A DNA stretch of 64,000 bases from Aquiflexum lacus (GCF_015476655.1 NZ_JABFHF010000006.1:62001-126000); one strand, 5' to 3'. Counted from the first letter of the stretch, positions 35,693 to 45,579 are shown. Translations and numbers: made by a program. Notes: generated by a model not told the origin, from the sequence alone.

Positions 35693-36232
35693 ATGGAAAA
35701 CCCTTGGAAAACCAAATCAATTAAGGTGATATATGACAACCCTTGGATCAAACTCGAGGAGCATCAGGTAGTGATTCCTTCTGGAAAAGATGGGATATAT
35801 GGCAAAGTGATTTTTAAAAATAGAGCATTGGGAATAATCCCGATTGATGATGAAGGCAATACTTGGTTAATAGGACAATACAGATACACATTGGATGAGT
35901 TTTCTTGGGAAATCCCCATGGGAGGAGGCCCACTGGAAATTGATATTTTGGAATCTGCAAAGCGGGAATTAAAGGAAGAGGCAGGCCTTGTAGCCGAAAA
36001 GTGGACCAATATCCTCAGGATTCATACATCCAATTCAGTGACAGATGAAGAGGGATTTGTTTTTCTGGCGGAGGGTCTGATTGAAGGAGAAACTGAATTT
36101 GAAGAAACAGAGCAATTACATGTGATAAAACTCCCGCTTCAAGAGGCCGTCCAAAAAGTACTAGATGGTGAGATTACTGATGCAATCTCTATTGCAGGCT
36201 TATTAAAAGTAGCCAAACTGAAGAATATTTGA
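35693..36232 (+). CDS. NUDIX hydrolase (ADP-ribose pyrophosphatase-like)
   Basis: A 179-residue protein whose NUDIX box ends in the canonical REL-K-EE-A-GL (in ESAKRELKEEAGLVAE), with the first glycines in IPMGGGPLEI; the first conserved Glu position is altered. Upstream FKNRALGIIPIDDEGNTWLIGQYRY resembles ADP-ribose or nucleoside-diphosphate-sugar pyrophosphatases. It probably cleans up ADP-ribose or sugar nucleotides in the cytoplasm. It starts right after the Lrp terminator and is followed by the MATE gene 21 bases on, so those two may be co-transcribed. Confidence 0.9.
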   Translation: MENPWKTKSIKVIYDNPWIKLEEHQVVIPSGKDGIYGKVIFKNRALGIIPIDDEGNTWLIGQYRYTLDEFSWEIPMGGGPLEIDILESAKRELKEEAGLVAEKWTNILRIHTSNSVTDEEGFVFLAEGLIEGETEFEETEQLHVIKLPLQEAVQKVLDGEITDAISIAGLLKVAKLKNI

Positions 36233-36253
36233 TCATTCTGGATAGGGTAGGTA

Positions 36254-37621
36254 ATGACAATTGCTGAGTTTAAAGATAATTTCTCGAAAACCACCTCATT
36301 GGCAGTGCCTGTAATGCTCAGTCAATTGGGGCAAGTATTGGTAGGTGTTGCTGACAGTATGATGGTGGGCAGGTTGGGAGCAGAACCTTTGGCGGCAGCT
36401 TCGCTGGCAAATAGTATATTCTATGTGGCGTTGATGTTTGGTATAGGGGTTTCTATGGCAATCACACCTTTGGTGGCTATGGAAGATGGAAAGCGCAACG
36501 CTGGGAAAATTTCGAGACTGTTCAACCACGGGTTTGTCATCAATATGGCAACGGGTACAATCTTGTTTCTTGTGATCGTTTTGGCTTCCCCCTTATTGAA
36601 ACATTTAAATCAACCTGAGGAAGTGGTGGTCCAAGCCATACCTTACCTTGCAATCATAACTTTTTCATTGCTGCCCTTTATGTTTTTCCAAACATTCAAG
36701 CAGCTGGCAGAAGGGCTTTCCCAAACCAAGCAGGCCATGTATATCACGCTATTCTGCAATGGAATAAACGTTTTTCTAAATTGGGTTTTTATATATGGAA
36801 ATATGGGATTCCCCGCAATGGGACTGAATGGTGCAGGTTGGGCAACGCTGATTTCGAGGATTTTGATGGGAGCCATTATCGTTTATTATGTTTGGAATTC
36901 CAAAAGGTATAAACCATTTTCATTGGGCTTGGGTATAAAAAAATTGAGTTTTCCGATGATTGCAAGAATGCTGAAAATCGGTGTACCCACAGGTTTTCAG
37001 TTTATTTTTGAAGTGGGTGCCTTCAGTGCTGCCGCAATTATGATGGGATGGATCAGTGTCAATGCCCTCGCAGCCCATCAGATAGCCATCAATCTTGCAT
37101 CAGTAAGTTATATGATGGCCTCAGGGCTTTCCATAGCGGCAATGGTCAGAGTGGGAAACCAATTGGGTAGAAATGATATTAAATCTCTCAGGGAGGCCGG
37201 TTTCACTGTTTTTGTGATGGTAGCATTGTTCATGAGTATCTCTGCAATAATTTTTATAGTTTTCAGAGAGTTTTTACCTTCACTTTATATTGACGATATC
37301 GAAGTAATCAAAATGAGTGCAACCCTACTCATCATTGCAGGTTTATTTCAATTATCCGATGGGATACAAGTGGTAGGACTTGGAGCTTTGAGGGGTATGG
37401 CGGATGTAAGGGTCCCGACAATTGTCACTTTGATAGCATATTGGGTAATTGGTTTGCCTTTGGGATATGTTTTTGGATTCGTTATGGGAATGCAGGAAGT
37501 GGGGATTTGGTATGGTTTACTCATCGGTTTGACCGTTACAGGTATTCTGCTTTTATTCCGATTCCATAGATTAAGTTCAAGGCTTTTGCGTGAAAAGAAT
37601 TCAAAAATCCCATCAGTATAG
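36254..37621 (+). CDS. MATE family efflux transporter
   Basis: A 455-residue protein with twelve membrane helices in two bundles. Family blocks are PVMLSQLGQVLVGVADSMMVGRLG near the start and, in the second half, GVPTGFQFIFEVGAFSAAAIMMGWIS with ALAAHQIAINLAS. MATE pumps export cationic drugs or metabolites using Na+ or H+. Its position 21 bases after the NUDIX gene on the same strand suggests one transcript. Substrate unknown. Confidence 0.94.
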   Translation: MTIAEFKDNFSKTTSLAVPVMLSQLGQVLVGVADSMMVGRLGAEPLAAASLANSIFYVALMFGIGVSMAITPLVAMEDGKRNAGKISRLFNHGFVINMATGTILFLVIVLASPLLKHLNQPEEVVVQAIPYLAIITFSLLPFMFFQTFKQLAEGLSQTKQAMYITLFCNGINVFLNWVFIYGNMGFPAMGLNGAGWATLISRILMGAIIVYYVWNSKRYKPFSLGLGIKKLSFPMIARMLKIGVPTGFQFIFEVGAFSAAAIMMGWISVNALAAHQIAINLASVSYMMASGLSIAAMVRVGNQLGRNDIKSLREAGFTVFVMVALFMSISAIIFIVFREFLPSLYIDDIEVIKMSATLLIIAGLFQLSDGIQVVGLGALRGMADVRVPTIVTLIAYWVIGLPLGYVFGFVMGMQEVGIWYGLLIGLTVTGILLLFRFHRLSSRLLREKNSKIPSV

Positions 37622-37678
37622 TTTGGTTTTTTATTTATAGGGATTCTTTCTATTTTCCGATCATTAAATCAAAAAAAC

Positions 37679-39031
37679 ATGAAAAAAATATTTGCCTTAG
37701 CTGCCATTCTCTTTTTATTTTCCCAAGTTTCCTTTTCTCAAGGCCTCCATGTTTTGTCCCAAAAGGAGCAAGCCAAAGTGATTGATCAATGGCTGGAAGA
37801 AAGGATAAATACAATATTACCTTCTCTGATGGACAGGGCCGATATTGACATGTGGGTCATTATTTCAAGGGAATACAATGAAGATCCGGTAATTAGAACC
37901 TTTTTGCCCGCCACATGGCATGCGGCAAGAAGAAGAACCATGTTAGTCATTTATAAAGCGCCAAACAGTCAATCGGTGGAAACTTTGGCTGTTGCAAGAT
38001 ATGACGTTGGGAAATCATTCAAAAAAGCTTGGGATCCCGAAACCCAACCTGATCAGTGGAAAAGATTGGCAGATTTGATTGTTGAAAAAAACCCAAAGAA
38101 AATAGGTCTAAATATCGCAAAGGATTATGGGCACGCTGACGGTTTAAATGTTACCGAATACAATACCTTCTTAGAATACCTGCCTGAAAATTATCACGCT
38201 AAGGTTACTTCTGCACAAAGCTTGGCAGTGGGATGGTTGGAGACCAGAACTCCTTCCGAAATGGCTTCATACCGGCATATTCAAAGTATAGCAAATCAAA
38301 TCATTGCGGAAGGTTTGTCAGAAAATGTAATCACTCCTGGAGTGACCACTACTGATGATGTGGTATGGTGGTATAGGGAAAGAATTAAGGAATTGAAGCT
38401 TGATACTTGGTTTCACCCCTCTGTCGATCTCCAAAGACCTGACCCAAGTTCGCAGGAACATTTGAGGTCATTTGCCGTCAAAGCAGATTCTGAAGTGATC
38501 ATGCCCGGTGATATTCTGCATATGGATTTTGGAATTACCTATTTGAGGTTGAATACGGATACGCAGCAATTGGCATATGTACTCAAACCCGGTGAAGATG
38601 ATGTGCCCCAATACCTTAAGGATGCGATGAAAGTAGGAAACAGGCTTCAGGATATTCTAACATCCCAATTTGTAACCGGAAGAACCGGTAATCAAATTTT
38701 GCGGGAAACAAGAAAAATCATGGATTCAGAAGGGATTAAGGGGAGCATTTATTCACACCCGCTGGGAACCCACGGACATGCCTCAGGACCAACTATCGGA
38801 ATGTGGGATAACCAAGGAGATACCAAAGGTGCAGGTGACTATCCCTTATATCCCAATACAGTTTATGCCATTGAGTTGAATGCAGTTGTATTTGTAAAAG
38901 AGTGGAACAAAGATGTAAGAATCATGCTAGAGGAAGGGGCCTATTATGATGGTCAAAAAGTTACCTATCTTAATGGTAGACAGCTTGAGTATCTTACTAT
39001 TCCAAGGAAAAGCTCCTATTTGAAAAATTAA
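37679..39031 (+). CDS. Exported M24 family metallopeptidase (Xaa-Pro aminopeptidase-like)
   Basis: A 450-residue protein with a signal peptide (FALAAILFLFSQVSFSQG). The C-terminal pita-bread domain contains the five expected metal-ligand regions: LHMDFGITYLRLNTDTQ (two Asp), SHPLGTHGHASGP (His), YAIELNAVVF (Glu) and MLEEGAYYD (Glu). The N-terminal domain has DMWVIISREYNEDPV. Relatives remove N-terminal residues before proline. The protein is periplasmic, like the M20 enzyme nearby. It follows the MATE gene by 57 bases. Confidence 0.9.
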   Translation: MKKIFALAAILFLFSQVSFSQGLHVLSQKEQAKVIDQWLEERINTILPSLMDRADIDMWVIISREYNEDPVIRTFLPATWHAARRRTMLVIYKAPNSQSVETLAVARYDVGKSFKKAWDPETQPDQWKRLADLIVEKNPKKIGLNIAKDYGHADGLNVTEYNTFLEYLPENYHAKVTSAQSLAVGWLETRTPSEMASYRHIQSIANQIIAEGLSENVITPGVTTTDDVVWWYRERIKELKLDTWFHPSVDLQRPDPSSQEHLRSFAVKADSEVIMPGDILHMDFGITYLRLNTDTQQLAYVLKPGEDDVPQYLKDAMKVGNRLQDILTSQFVTGRTGNQILRETRKIMDSEGIKGSIYSHPLGTHGHASGPTIGMWDNQGDTKGAGDYPLYPNTVYAIELNAVVFVKEWNKDVRIMLEEGAYYDGQKVTYLNGRQLEYLTIPRKSSYLKN

Positions 39032-39032
39032 C

Positions 39033-39767
39033 TCATTTATTGGTTAAGGAAGAATAATATTTCTCAAATTCCTTCTCTGCGGGTATTTCATCTACCTGGA
39101 TCAGTATGCCTTTGATGATCATAAAATGCCCAAGAGAATAGAGAAGAGTAATGAGGGCAATAAGGAACTTGTTTTCTCCATACATATCAAAGCCTGTGAT
39201 GATGTCACTGATGTAAAAACAAGATACACCGATCATGACCCTTATGTGGCTGGCTTTGGGTACGAAGAATCTTCTGTTCATGGCCAATATTAGGGTTACT
39301 GACCCGATCATAGCGTAAATCAAACTGGCGATTATAAATTCTCCTGTCAATGGAAGAACAGTTATAGATGAAATTAAAACTAAAAAAAATGCCAATACTT
39401 CTGGCCACCTTCTAGAAAGGGGTGGCTGAGAGGTATGTTTTTTGATGGTTGCAGAATAATAAAATAATAACCCGTAGCAAGACTGTGCTGCTATAAACGT
39501 ACAGATACCAATGGTATTAAAGAGCGATTTTTCAACAGGAATAGAGAATAAGATATCTCCCAAGAAAGCAAAAAGTGTAGCTATAAGCATCAGAGGAATT
39601 AATGGATGAAAACTTTTTTTGAATTTTCCAATAAGCCCGAAAATCAATACCGGAACAATGAATATATTGAGAATATAAGCATTTGAATATCCCCAAACAA
39701 TGGATATCACCGAAAGAGACACAACCAAAAAATAGATTACAGTCAATCTACTATTCCAAGCTAGCAT
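39033..39767 (-). CDS. Lysoplasmalogenase (YhhN/TMEM86 family) membrane protein
   Basis: A 244-residue protein with about eight membrane helices. The family's conserved acidic blocks are seen in FAFLGDILFS and CFYISDIITGFDMY, the last followed by LLYSLGHFMIIKGIL near the C-terminus. Members hydrolyse the vinyl ether bond of lysoplasmalogens; in bacteria lacking plasmalogens the substrate is unclear. Convergent with the M24 gene with one base between stops. Confidence 0.8.
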   Translation of the reverse strand: MLAWNSRLTVIYFLVVSLSVISIVWGYSNAYILNIFIVPVLIFGLIGKFKKSFHPLIPLMLIATLFAFLGDILFSIPVEKSLFNTIGICTFIAAQSCYGLLFYYSATIKKHTSQPPLSRRWPEVLAFFLVLISSITVLPLTGEFIIASLIYAMIGSVTLILAMNRRFFVPKASHIRVMIGVSCFYISDIITGFDMYGENKFLIALITLLYSLGHFMIIKGILIQVDEIPAEKEFEKYYSSLTNK

Positions 39768-39944
39768 TAGAGTCTACAATTAAATGGATTTAAAAGTAAA
39801 TGAATAACTCAAAATAAAACATAATTTTTTCGTAAATTTTTGATTAAAAAAATAATTATTAACTTGAATGACAAATTTTTATACTAAAACCACATGTATT
39901 TTTATATTTTATATAATATCATTAAAAAATTGAATTTTAATAAA

Positions 39945-41126
39945 TTAAATCTTTAAAACTGGGATTTCTTTATTTTTTGGAATTGTCAAAAGGAAGAGAA
40001 AAGCCAAAATAGAAGTTACAGCACCGAGGGAAAAAACCAAAGTAAAATTGTTGGCATTATTGGCAAAAACAAATCCTGACACCAAAGCTCCAATCCCTAT
40101 TCCTGCCTCCAAGGCAATGTACATGGTAGCTAAAGCCCTGCCCCTGAACGCATCCAAAGAAAGGTCAATAGTCCAAGCTGAAATGGTTGGAGAATTCATA
40201 CCTACAGAGCAGCCGAACACTACCCCTCCCAACAGAAAGACACCTTTACTCTCTGCAAAAGCAATGATGATCATTGATAAGGCCATCGATAAGGTGGCCG
40301 CCTTCATGACAGGAATTCTACCATATTTATCCGAAGTACGCCCTGCAATGATTCTGATACCCAATGAGGAAAGGGTAAAAACAGCAAAGAATAAACCTTT
40401 ATTTTCTATTCCCAAGTGAGTGGAAAAATCAGGGATGATCGTCAAGATTACCCCAAAAGAAAACACAGTTAAAAAAAGTACCAAAGAAGGGTTTAGTACT
40501 CTTTTCTCAATAATTTCATAACGGTGCAATTTCAATAATCTGGGATGAAACGTTTCTTTGTCCTTGACGGTCTCTTTTAGTCTGATCAAAACAAGAATAG
40601 ATAAAACTGCTGTGAAAGCGGAAATATAGAATAATAGATTTATGCCCCAAATAATACTGATATATCCACCCAATGCAGGTCCTGCGGCCATTCCCAAAGA
40701 ACCAAATAATGATTGTAAGCCCATAGCTTCCCCTCTTCTGTTGAATGGAACAATATCGGCAACATAGGCTGAGATACCTGTCGGGGTAAAACCTGTCGAA
40801 AATCCGTGGACAAACCTCAATAATAAAAAACCAGCTACCCCTGTAATCACAGGATACAATAGACTCACCAACAAACAAACCAAGGCCCCAAATATCATTA
40901 CAGGGATTCTCCCTATCTTATCTGCAAGTTTTCCACTGAAAGGTCTTGATAATCCTGCCGACAAGGTGAATAGCGCAATAATCAAACCTTTGTAGTCTTC
41001 CCCACCGAGTGAACTTAAGTAGGAGGGGAGTTCTGGGATAATCATGTTGAAACTTGCAAAAAACAAAAATGAGCTGGTACAGAGCAAGAAAAAATCCAGC
41101 GTAAAAAAGGGTGGAAGGATTCGCAT
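39945..41126 (-). CDS. MFS transporter
   Basis: A 393-residue major facilitator with twelve helices. The loop 2-3 motif is GKLADKIGRIPVMI and the matching half-repeat is GRTSDKYGRIPVM; motif C-like GSLGMAAGPALGG supports a drug/proton antiporter of the DHA1 type. It sits alone downstream of prfB beyond a strong hairpin. A 177-base A/T-rich gap without recognised features separates it from the lysoplasmalogenase gene. Substrate unknown. Confidence 0.92.
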   Translation of the reverse strand: MRILPPFFTLDFFLLCTSSFLFFASFNMIIPELPSYLSSLGGEDYKGLIIALFTLSAGLSRPFSGKLADKIGRIPVMIFGALVCLLVSLLYPVITGVAGFLLLRFVHGFSTGFTPTGISAYVADIVPFNRRGEAMGLQSLFGSLGMAAGPALGGYISIIWGINLLFYISAFTAVLSILVLIRLKETVKDKETFHPRLLKLHRYEIIEKRVLNPSLVLFLTVFSFGVILTIIPDFSTHLGIENKGLFFAVFTLSSLGIRIIAGRTSDKYGRIPVMKAATLSMALSMIIIAFAESKGVFLLGGVVFGCSVGMNSPTISAWTIDLSLDAFRGRALATMYIALEAGIGIGALVSGFVFANNANNFTLVFSLGAVTSILAFLFLLTIPKNKEIPVLKI

Positions 41127-41140
41127 AATATGGTTTTTAT

Positions 41141-41184
41141 AAAATTAACCTTTCAAAGCAGATCAGCTTTGAAAGGTTAATTTT
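41141..41184 (-). terminator. Perfect 19-bp hairpin, terminator of prfB
   Basis: Arms 41141-41159 and 41166-41184 are exact complements around a six-base loop. On the minus strand it follows the prfB stop (41189) by four bases; the T run is part of the stem end. Same geometry as the hairpin at 5017-5060. Confidence 0.8.
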
Positions 41185-41188
41185 GGGA

Positions 41189-42293
41189 TTATTCATCCTT
41201 ATTGACTTCTTCTTCACTTTGCGCAAGAAGAAAAGCTTTGATGAATTCATTTAATTCACCGTCCAATACACTTTGCGTATCTGAGGTTTCATATCCGGTT
41301 CGAGCATCCTTGACCAATTTATAAGGATGCAGGACATAATTACGGATTTGGGAACCAAAATCTATCTTCATCTTTCCGGATTCGATTTTTGCCCTTTCGG
41401 CATTTCTCTTTTCCATCTCCAACTGATAGAGTCTTGATTTCAACATCTGCATGGCCTTTTCACGGTTAGCCAATTGAGATCTTTCAATTTGACATACCAC
41501 CACGATTCCTGAAGGTTTATGGGTAAGTTGTACCTTGGTTTCAACTTTGTTTACATTTTGACCTCCGGCGCCTCCTGATCTGGATGTATGTAATTCAACG
41601 TCACCGGGATTGATCTCGATCTCAATGGTGTCATCTACCACCGGATAGGCATATACTGAGGCAAATGAGGTATGTCTTCTACCATTACTATCAAAGGGAG
41701 AAATCCTAACCAATCTATGGACACCAATTTCTGACTTCAAAAAGCCATATGCCAAAGGTCCATCAAATTCCAAAGTCACGGATTTGATTCCAGCGACTTC
41801 TCCTTCCTGCAGGTCAACTTCACGGACTTTGTACCCATTCTTCTCTCCCCACATGATATACATACGCATTAGAATGGAAGCCCAATCATTGCTTTCCGTA
41901 CCTCCTGCACCTGGATTGATTTCGAGCATGGCACTCAATTGATCTTCCTCATTGCTGAGCATTTTTTTAAGCTCAAGTTCTTCTAAGGCTTTCAAAGTCT
42001 TATTGTAATCGGCTTTCATTTCTTCTTCAGAAACTTCATCCTCAGCATAAAAATCAAAAAGAACTTCAAGGTCTTGAAGTGAGGTTTCAACTTTTTCGTA
42101 TGCGTTGGTCCAGCTTTTTTTCAATTGGATATGCTTCATGCTTTTCTCCGCTTCTTCTGGATCATTCCAAAAGTCAGGTTGCGCAGAAACTGCCTCCAAA
42201 TCTTCTATTTCGGCTATTTTCTTATCGTAGTCAAAGATACCTCCTCAAAGCCGAAACACGGGCTCTCAAGTCTTTCAACTGGTCTGATGTCAT
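41189..42293 (-). CDS. prfB: Peptide chain release factor 2, programmed +1 frameshift
   Basis: RF2 recognises UGA and UAA stops. Translation starts at ATG 42293 ([20 protein letters not shown]) and meets an in-frame TGA at 42233-42231. A +1 shift at CTT-TGAC continues as [22 protein letters not shown] to the stop at 41189, giving 367 residues. RF2 hallmarks are the SPF tripeptide (about 198-200, in [11 protein letters not shown]) and GGQ (about 243-245, in [14 protein letters not shown]). The frameshift makes synthesis self-limiting: when RF2 is scarce the TGA is read slowly and shifting rises. Anyone reading only continuous frames would miss the first 31 residues. The gene is monocistronic with its own terminator. 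Confidence 0.97.
42230..42245 (-). promoter_or_regulatory. prfB programmed frameshift site
   Basis: The minus strand reads AGGAGGTATCTTTGAC: a Shine-Dalgarno-like AGGAGG three bases before the slippery CTT codon, then the TGA stop and a C, the classical weak-stop context. It matches the E. coli prfB site in every functional part. Confidence 0.97.
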
Positions 42294-42356
42294 AATTTAT
42301 TTAGTTAATTTGAGGTGCAAAAGTCGTGAAAAATATACTTTAAACCTATTTTCTTT

Positions 42357-42884
42357 TCAATCTCCGTAAAGTATTACCAGTTGTATTTTATTCTTTCCCT
42401 CATGCTTAAATTCCTTGTATTGAAGTTTGGAAAATAAAAATCCTGCACCGAATAAGCCTGCTGATAATCCAAAACTGTTGCTCGTCTGTGAAAGGTCTCC
42501 ATAATGATAGAGGCTATTGATGATTCCACCTGTGAAAAATATCAAACCCGCACCCATGCCCAAAAAGGAAAGATTTTTCAAGGTGGCATTTCTGGGGTCT
42601 TTGTTTTTGATATATACCGCTGTAATGTCTTTTGGCTGCAATATATTTTCAGACAATACAATGATGTCGTTTCTGATATCTACAATAATGTCTGTAATGT
42701 AAAAGTCATAAGTAGTAGTTTTGTACGTGAATTCGTGGCCAATTTCAAATTTCAATCTTGTTTTTTGATTGGATCCTTTTTGTAATAAGATAAATTTTTG
42801 GCCAAAACCATCAGTAGAGAGCAAGACCAAAAACAAAAAACTTAGAACTAAGTGTCTTGAATTTAAATAGGACTTTTGCTTCAT
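42357..42884 (-). CDS. Hypothetical exported membrane-associated protein
   Basis: A 175-residue protein. The ATG at 42884 gives a signal peptide (LVLSFLFLVLLSTDGFGQ); a start nine codons upstream would place extra residues before it. The middle has a beta-rich segment (FEIGHEFTYKTTTYDFYITDIIVDIRNDIIVLSEN) and two hydrophobic stretches follow (FLGMGAGLIFFTGGIINSLY and FGLSAGLFGAGFLFSKL). Such proteins are common in Cytophagales but have no known function. It lies upstream of prfB on the same strand, about 60 bases away. Confidence 0.6.
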   Translation of the reverse strand: MKQKSYLNSRHLVLSFLFLVLLSTDGFGQKFILLQKGSNQKTRLKFEIGHEFTYKTTTYDFYITDIIVDIRNDIIVLSENILQPKDITAVYIKNKDPRNATLKNLSFLGMGAGLIFFTGGIINSLYHYGDLSQTSNSFGLSAGLFGAGFLFSKLQYKEFKHEGKNKIQLVILYGD

Positions 42885-43063
42885 AATTAGAATGGGTCTT
42901 GTGAATGACAAGCATATGTCAAGTACCTCATTTTTCTATGAATCGGTAGAAGTCGGAGGTGAGATGACTGAAATTTCGACGTGGACAAATTAAATTGTGG
43001 ATTGTCAAAAGCTACTGAATCAATATGAATCCTATTTGAGATTCATATTATGTTTTTTTATGG

Positions 43064-43093
43064 AAAAAGACCAACCATGAGGGTTGGTCTTTT
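43064..43093 (-). terminator. Terminator of ilvE
   Basis: AAAAGACCAACC pairs with GGTTGGTCTTTT. On the minus strand it lies about 60 bases past the ilvE stop with a T run. A second perfect 9-bp hairpin (ATATGAATC/GATTCATAT, 43023-43048) follows. Confidence 0.8.
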
Positions 43094-43154
43094 GCATCAT
43101 TTCAAATTTCTACCAGTGGATTGCTCTTGGGAGTGCTCCTAGAGTAGTTCTGAT

Positions 43155-44222
43155 TTATAACTTGATAATCCAATTATGGTTATCATTTACTTTACCATAT
43201 TTTATATTGTCCAAAGTTCTCAGCACTTGAAGGGAGAATGAATCAACAGGTTTTTGAGGTAATTCAAATTCAACCCCATTTACATAAATCTTGGCAATAT
43301 GGGCTATAGTGGCGGCAGTACCTGTACCAAATGCTTCCTGAATACTCCCAGTTTGCAATGCTGTTTCCAATTCCTCAACCGTTAAAAACCTTTCTTCAAC
43401 CACATATCCCATTTCTTTAGCTAAGGTAAGCACAGAGTCCCGTGTGATACCTTTTAAAATAGTGCCTGTGTGTGTCGGGGCTGTTATCAATACATTGTTG
43501 ATCATAAACATCAAGTTCATCGTGCCACTTTCTTCGATGTTTTGATGGGTTTTGCTGTCTGTCCAGATTAATTGATCATATCCTTCCTTTTGAGCCAGGA
43601 GTGCAGGATATAGAGAACCTGCATAATTCCCGGCAGCTTTGGCTGCACCGGTACCGCCTTCAGCAGCACGGGTGTATTTTTGTTCTACCTTGACTGTCAC
43701 TGGCTTAGCATAATAATGACCCACCGGACAGGTGAAAATCATAAATTTATAACGCTCAGAAGGTCTAATACCAAGGTAATCGTCTGTAGCAAAAATAAAA
43801 GGACGGATATATAAAGAAGATCCGGGCTTATTGGGTATCCATTTTCGGTCAATATCCAATAGTTGCATCAAACCTTCCATGAATAATTCTTCCGGAACTT
43901 CGGGAATACACATCCTTTTGGCAGATTCATTCAGTCTTTTTTGGTTGGCATCTGCACGGAACAAGAGAATTTCATCATTTTCGTTTTTGTAGGCCTTCAT
44001 ACCCTCAAAAACAGACTGACCGTAATGTAGCGTTGCATTGGCAGGATTAAGTGCCAAGGGGGCATAGGGTTCGATCCTAAAATCAGTCCATTCTCCATTG
44101 AAAAAATCCGCCACAAACATGTGGTCACTTATGGTTTTACCAAATACCAAATTCTCAAAATCAATATCGTCTATTTTTGATTTGGAGGTTTTAGTTATGT
44201 CAATTTGTAAGGTTGTTTTCAT
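43155..44222 (-). CDS. ilvE: Branched-chain amino acid aminotransferase
   Basis: A 355-residue class IV PLP enzyme making Leu, Ile and Val from their keto acids with glutamate. The PLP lysine is in GTGAAKAAGNYAGSL and the class IV signature continues in IEESGTMNLMFMI. Other blocks are NPANATLHYGQSVFEGMKAY and LYIRPFIFATDDYLGIRPS, which fit the BCAT2-like bacterial subgroup. Its start is one base from the stop of the cobalamin adenosyltransferase gene, so they share a transcript ended by the hairpin at 43064-43093. Confidence 0.95.
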   Translation of the reverse strand: MKTTLQIDITKTSKSKIDDIDFENLVFGKTISDHMFVADFFNGEWTDFRIEPYAPLALNPANATLHYGQSVFEGMKAYKNENDEILLFRADANQKRLNESAKRMCIPEVPEELFMEGLMQLLDIDRKWIPNKPGSSLYIRPFIFATDDYLGIRPSERYKFMIFTCPVGHYYAKPVTVKVEQKYTRAAEGGTGAAKAAGNYAGSLYPALLAQKEGYDQLIWTDSKTHQNIEESGTMNLMFMINNVLITAPTHTGTILKGITRDSVLTLAKEMGYVVEERFLTVEELETALQTGSIQEAFGTGTAATIAHIAKIYVNGVEFELPQKPVDSFSLQVLRTLDNIKYGKVNDNHNWIIKL

Positions 44223-44223
44223 G

Positions 44224-44775
44224 TTATTTTGATCTGGGCTTCCAAGTTACTTCCTCTACGTCCAACTCTTTGGCAATCAATCTTCCTAAAACAAAAAGAT
44301 AATCAGAAAGCCTATTTAAATATTTAACAATGATTTCGTCTACCGATTCGGTTTCCATGAGGGCAATCACACATCTTTCGGTTCTCCTGCATACTGTTCG
44401 TGCCAAATGACAAAATGAAACCACCTGATGCCCTCCTGGCAAAATAAAATTTCTCAGCACGGGAAGTTCTTGCTCCATGAGATCAATTTCTTTTTCTAAA
44501 AGCTCAAGATCTTCTTCGTGAAGATCAGGTCTTTTCACATTTTCATTACCAGGTTCAGTAGCTAGCGTTGCTCCAATCGTAAAAAGTCGGTCCTGTACCT
44601 CTTTTAATAAATCACTTCTTTTTTGATTAATATCCTGATCTTTGAGTAATCCGATAAAACTATTCAGCTCATCTACTGTGCCATAGGCATCAATCCGTGA
44701 ATTTGATTTGAGAACACGCCTCCCTCCCAACAAAGAGGTGGTACCGGTATCACCGGTTTTGGTATAAATTTTCAT
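44224..44775 (-). CDS. PduO-type cob(I)alamin adenosyltransferase
   Basis: A 183-residue enzyme that adenosylates cob(I)alamin to make coenzyme B12. The start is the ATG at 44775, preceded by a GGGAGA ribosome-binding site. The ATP loop is MKIYTKTGDTGTTSLLGGRRV at the N-terminus; RIDAYGTVDELNSFIGLL, FILPGGHQVVSFCHLARTVCRRTER and LNRLSDYLFVLGRLIAKE are the remaining family blocks. It is first in an operon with ilvE. B12-dependent enzymes such as methylmalonyl-CoA mutase must lie elsewhere. Confidence 0.95.
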   Translation of the reverse strand: MKIYTKTGDTGTTSLLGGRRVLKSNSRIDAYGTVDELNSFIGLLKDQDINQKRSDLLKEVQDRLFTIGATLATEPGNENVKRPDLHEEDLELLEKEIDLMEQELPVLRNFILPGGHQVVSFCHLARTVCRRTERCVIALMETESVDEIIVKYLNRLSDYLFVLGRLIAKELDVEEVTWKPRSK

Positions 44776-44856
44776 GAATTCTCTCCCGATTTTAAAATAT
44801 AATTGCAGCAATGTTTCAACAAAAATAGTAATCTATTTGCAAAAAAATAATGATTT

Positions 44857-45579
44857 CTACTTCGCCAGCAACATGGACTCACCTCGAGTAGGATTGGGGT
44901 TGAGTGTATCTGTTTCCACAAGACCATCCCTTAGCCTCACAATCCTATGTGCATAATGTGCTATGTCATCTTCATGGGTGACCATGATAATGGTGTTGCC
45001 TTTTTGATGTAATTCATGGAATAGTTCCATTATACTGTATGAGGTCTTGGAATCAAGATTTCCGGTCGGTTCATCAGCCAAGATGATACTTGGATTATTG
45101 ACCAATGCCCTAGCGATTGCTACCCTTTGTCTTTGACCACCTGAAAGTTCATTGGGTCTATGATGTACCCTGTCTGCCAATCCTACATTGCTCAATGCCT
45201 GAAATGCTTGTTCTTCACGGTCTGATTTTTTAAAGCCGGCGTAGATTAAGGGTAAAGCCACATTGTCAAGGCAAGTTGCTCTAGGTAACAAATTGAATGT
45301 CTGGAAAACAAATCCGATCTCTTTGTTTCTGATTTCAGCCAATTCATTTTCAGACATGTCACTCACATCTTTGCCATTTAATACATAGCTACCAGAAGTA
45401 GGGGAGTCCAAGCAGCCGATAATGTTCATCAAGGTGGACTTACCTGAACCTGAAGGCCCCATAAAGGCTACGTATTCCCCCTTGTTGACATTGATGGATA
45501 TAGATTTTAATGCTTGGACGATCTCTGCACCCATTTGGTATTTTTTGCTGATTTCTGTGGTTTCTATGATCTTAGTCAT
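44857..45579 (-). CDS. ABC transporter ATP-binding protein, MacB/LolD type
   Basis: A 240-residue ATPase. The ATG at 45579 is chosen because the domain begins at once ([14 protein letters not shown]). Walker A is GPSGSGKST, the signature is LSGGQRQR, Walker B is [13 protein letters not shown], and the H loop is VTHEDD. The Q loop [21 protein letters not shown] is characteristic of the MacB/LolD/FtsE class that powers extrusion from the inner membrane. No permease gene is adjacent; the downstream and upstream neighbours are a cobalamin adenosyltransferase and a large TPR membrane protein. The permease partner must be elsewhere. Confidence 0.93.
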   Translation of the reverse strand: MTKIIETTEISKKYQMGAEIVQALKSISINVNKGEYVAFMGPSGSGKSTLMNIIGCLDSPTSGSYVLNGKDVSDMSENELAEIRNKEIGFVFQTFNLLPRATCLDNVALPLIYAGFKKSDREEQAFQALSNVGLADRVHHRPNELSGGQRQRVAIARALVNNPSIILADEPTGNLDSKTSYSIMELFHELHQKGNTIIMVTHEDDIAHYAHRIVRLRDGLVETDTLNPNPTRGESMLLAK

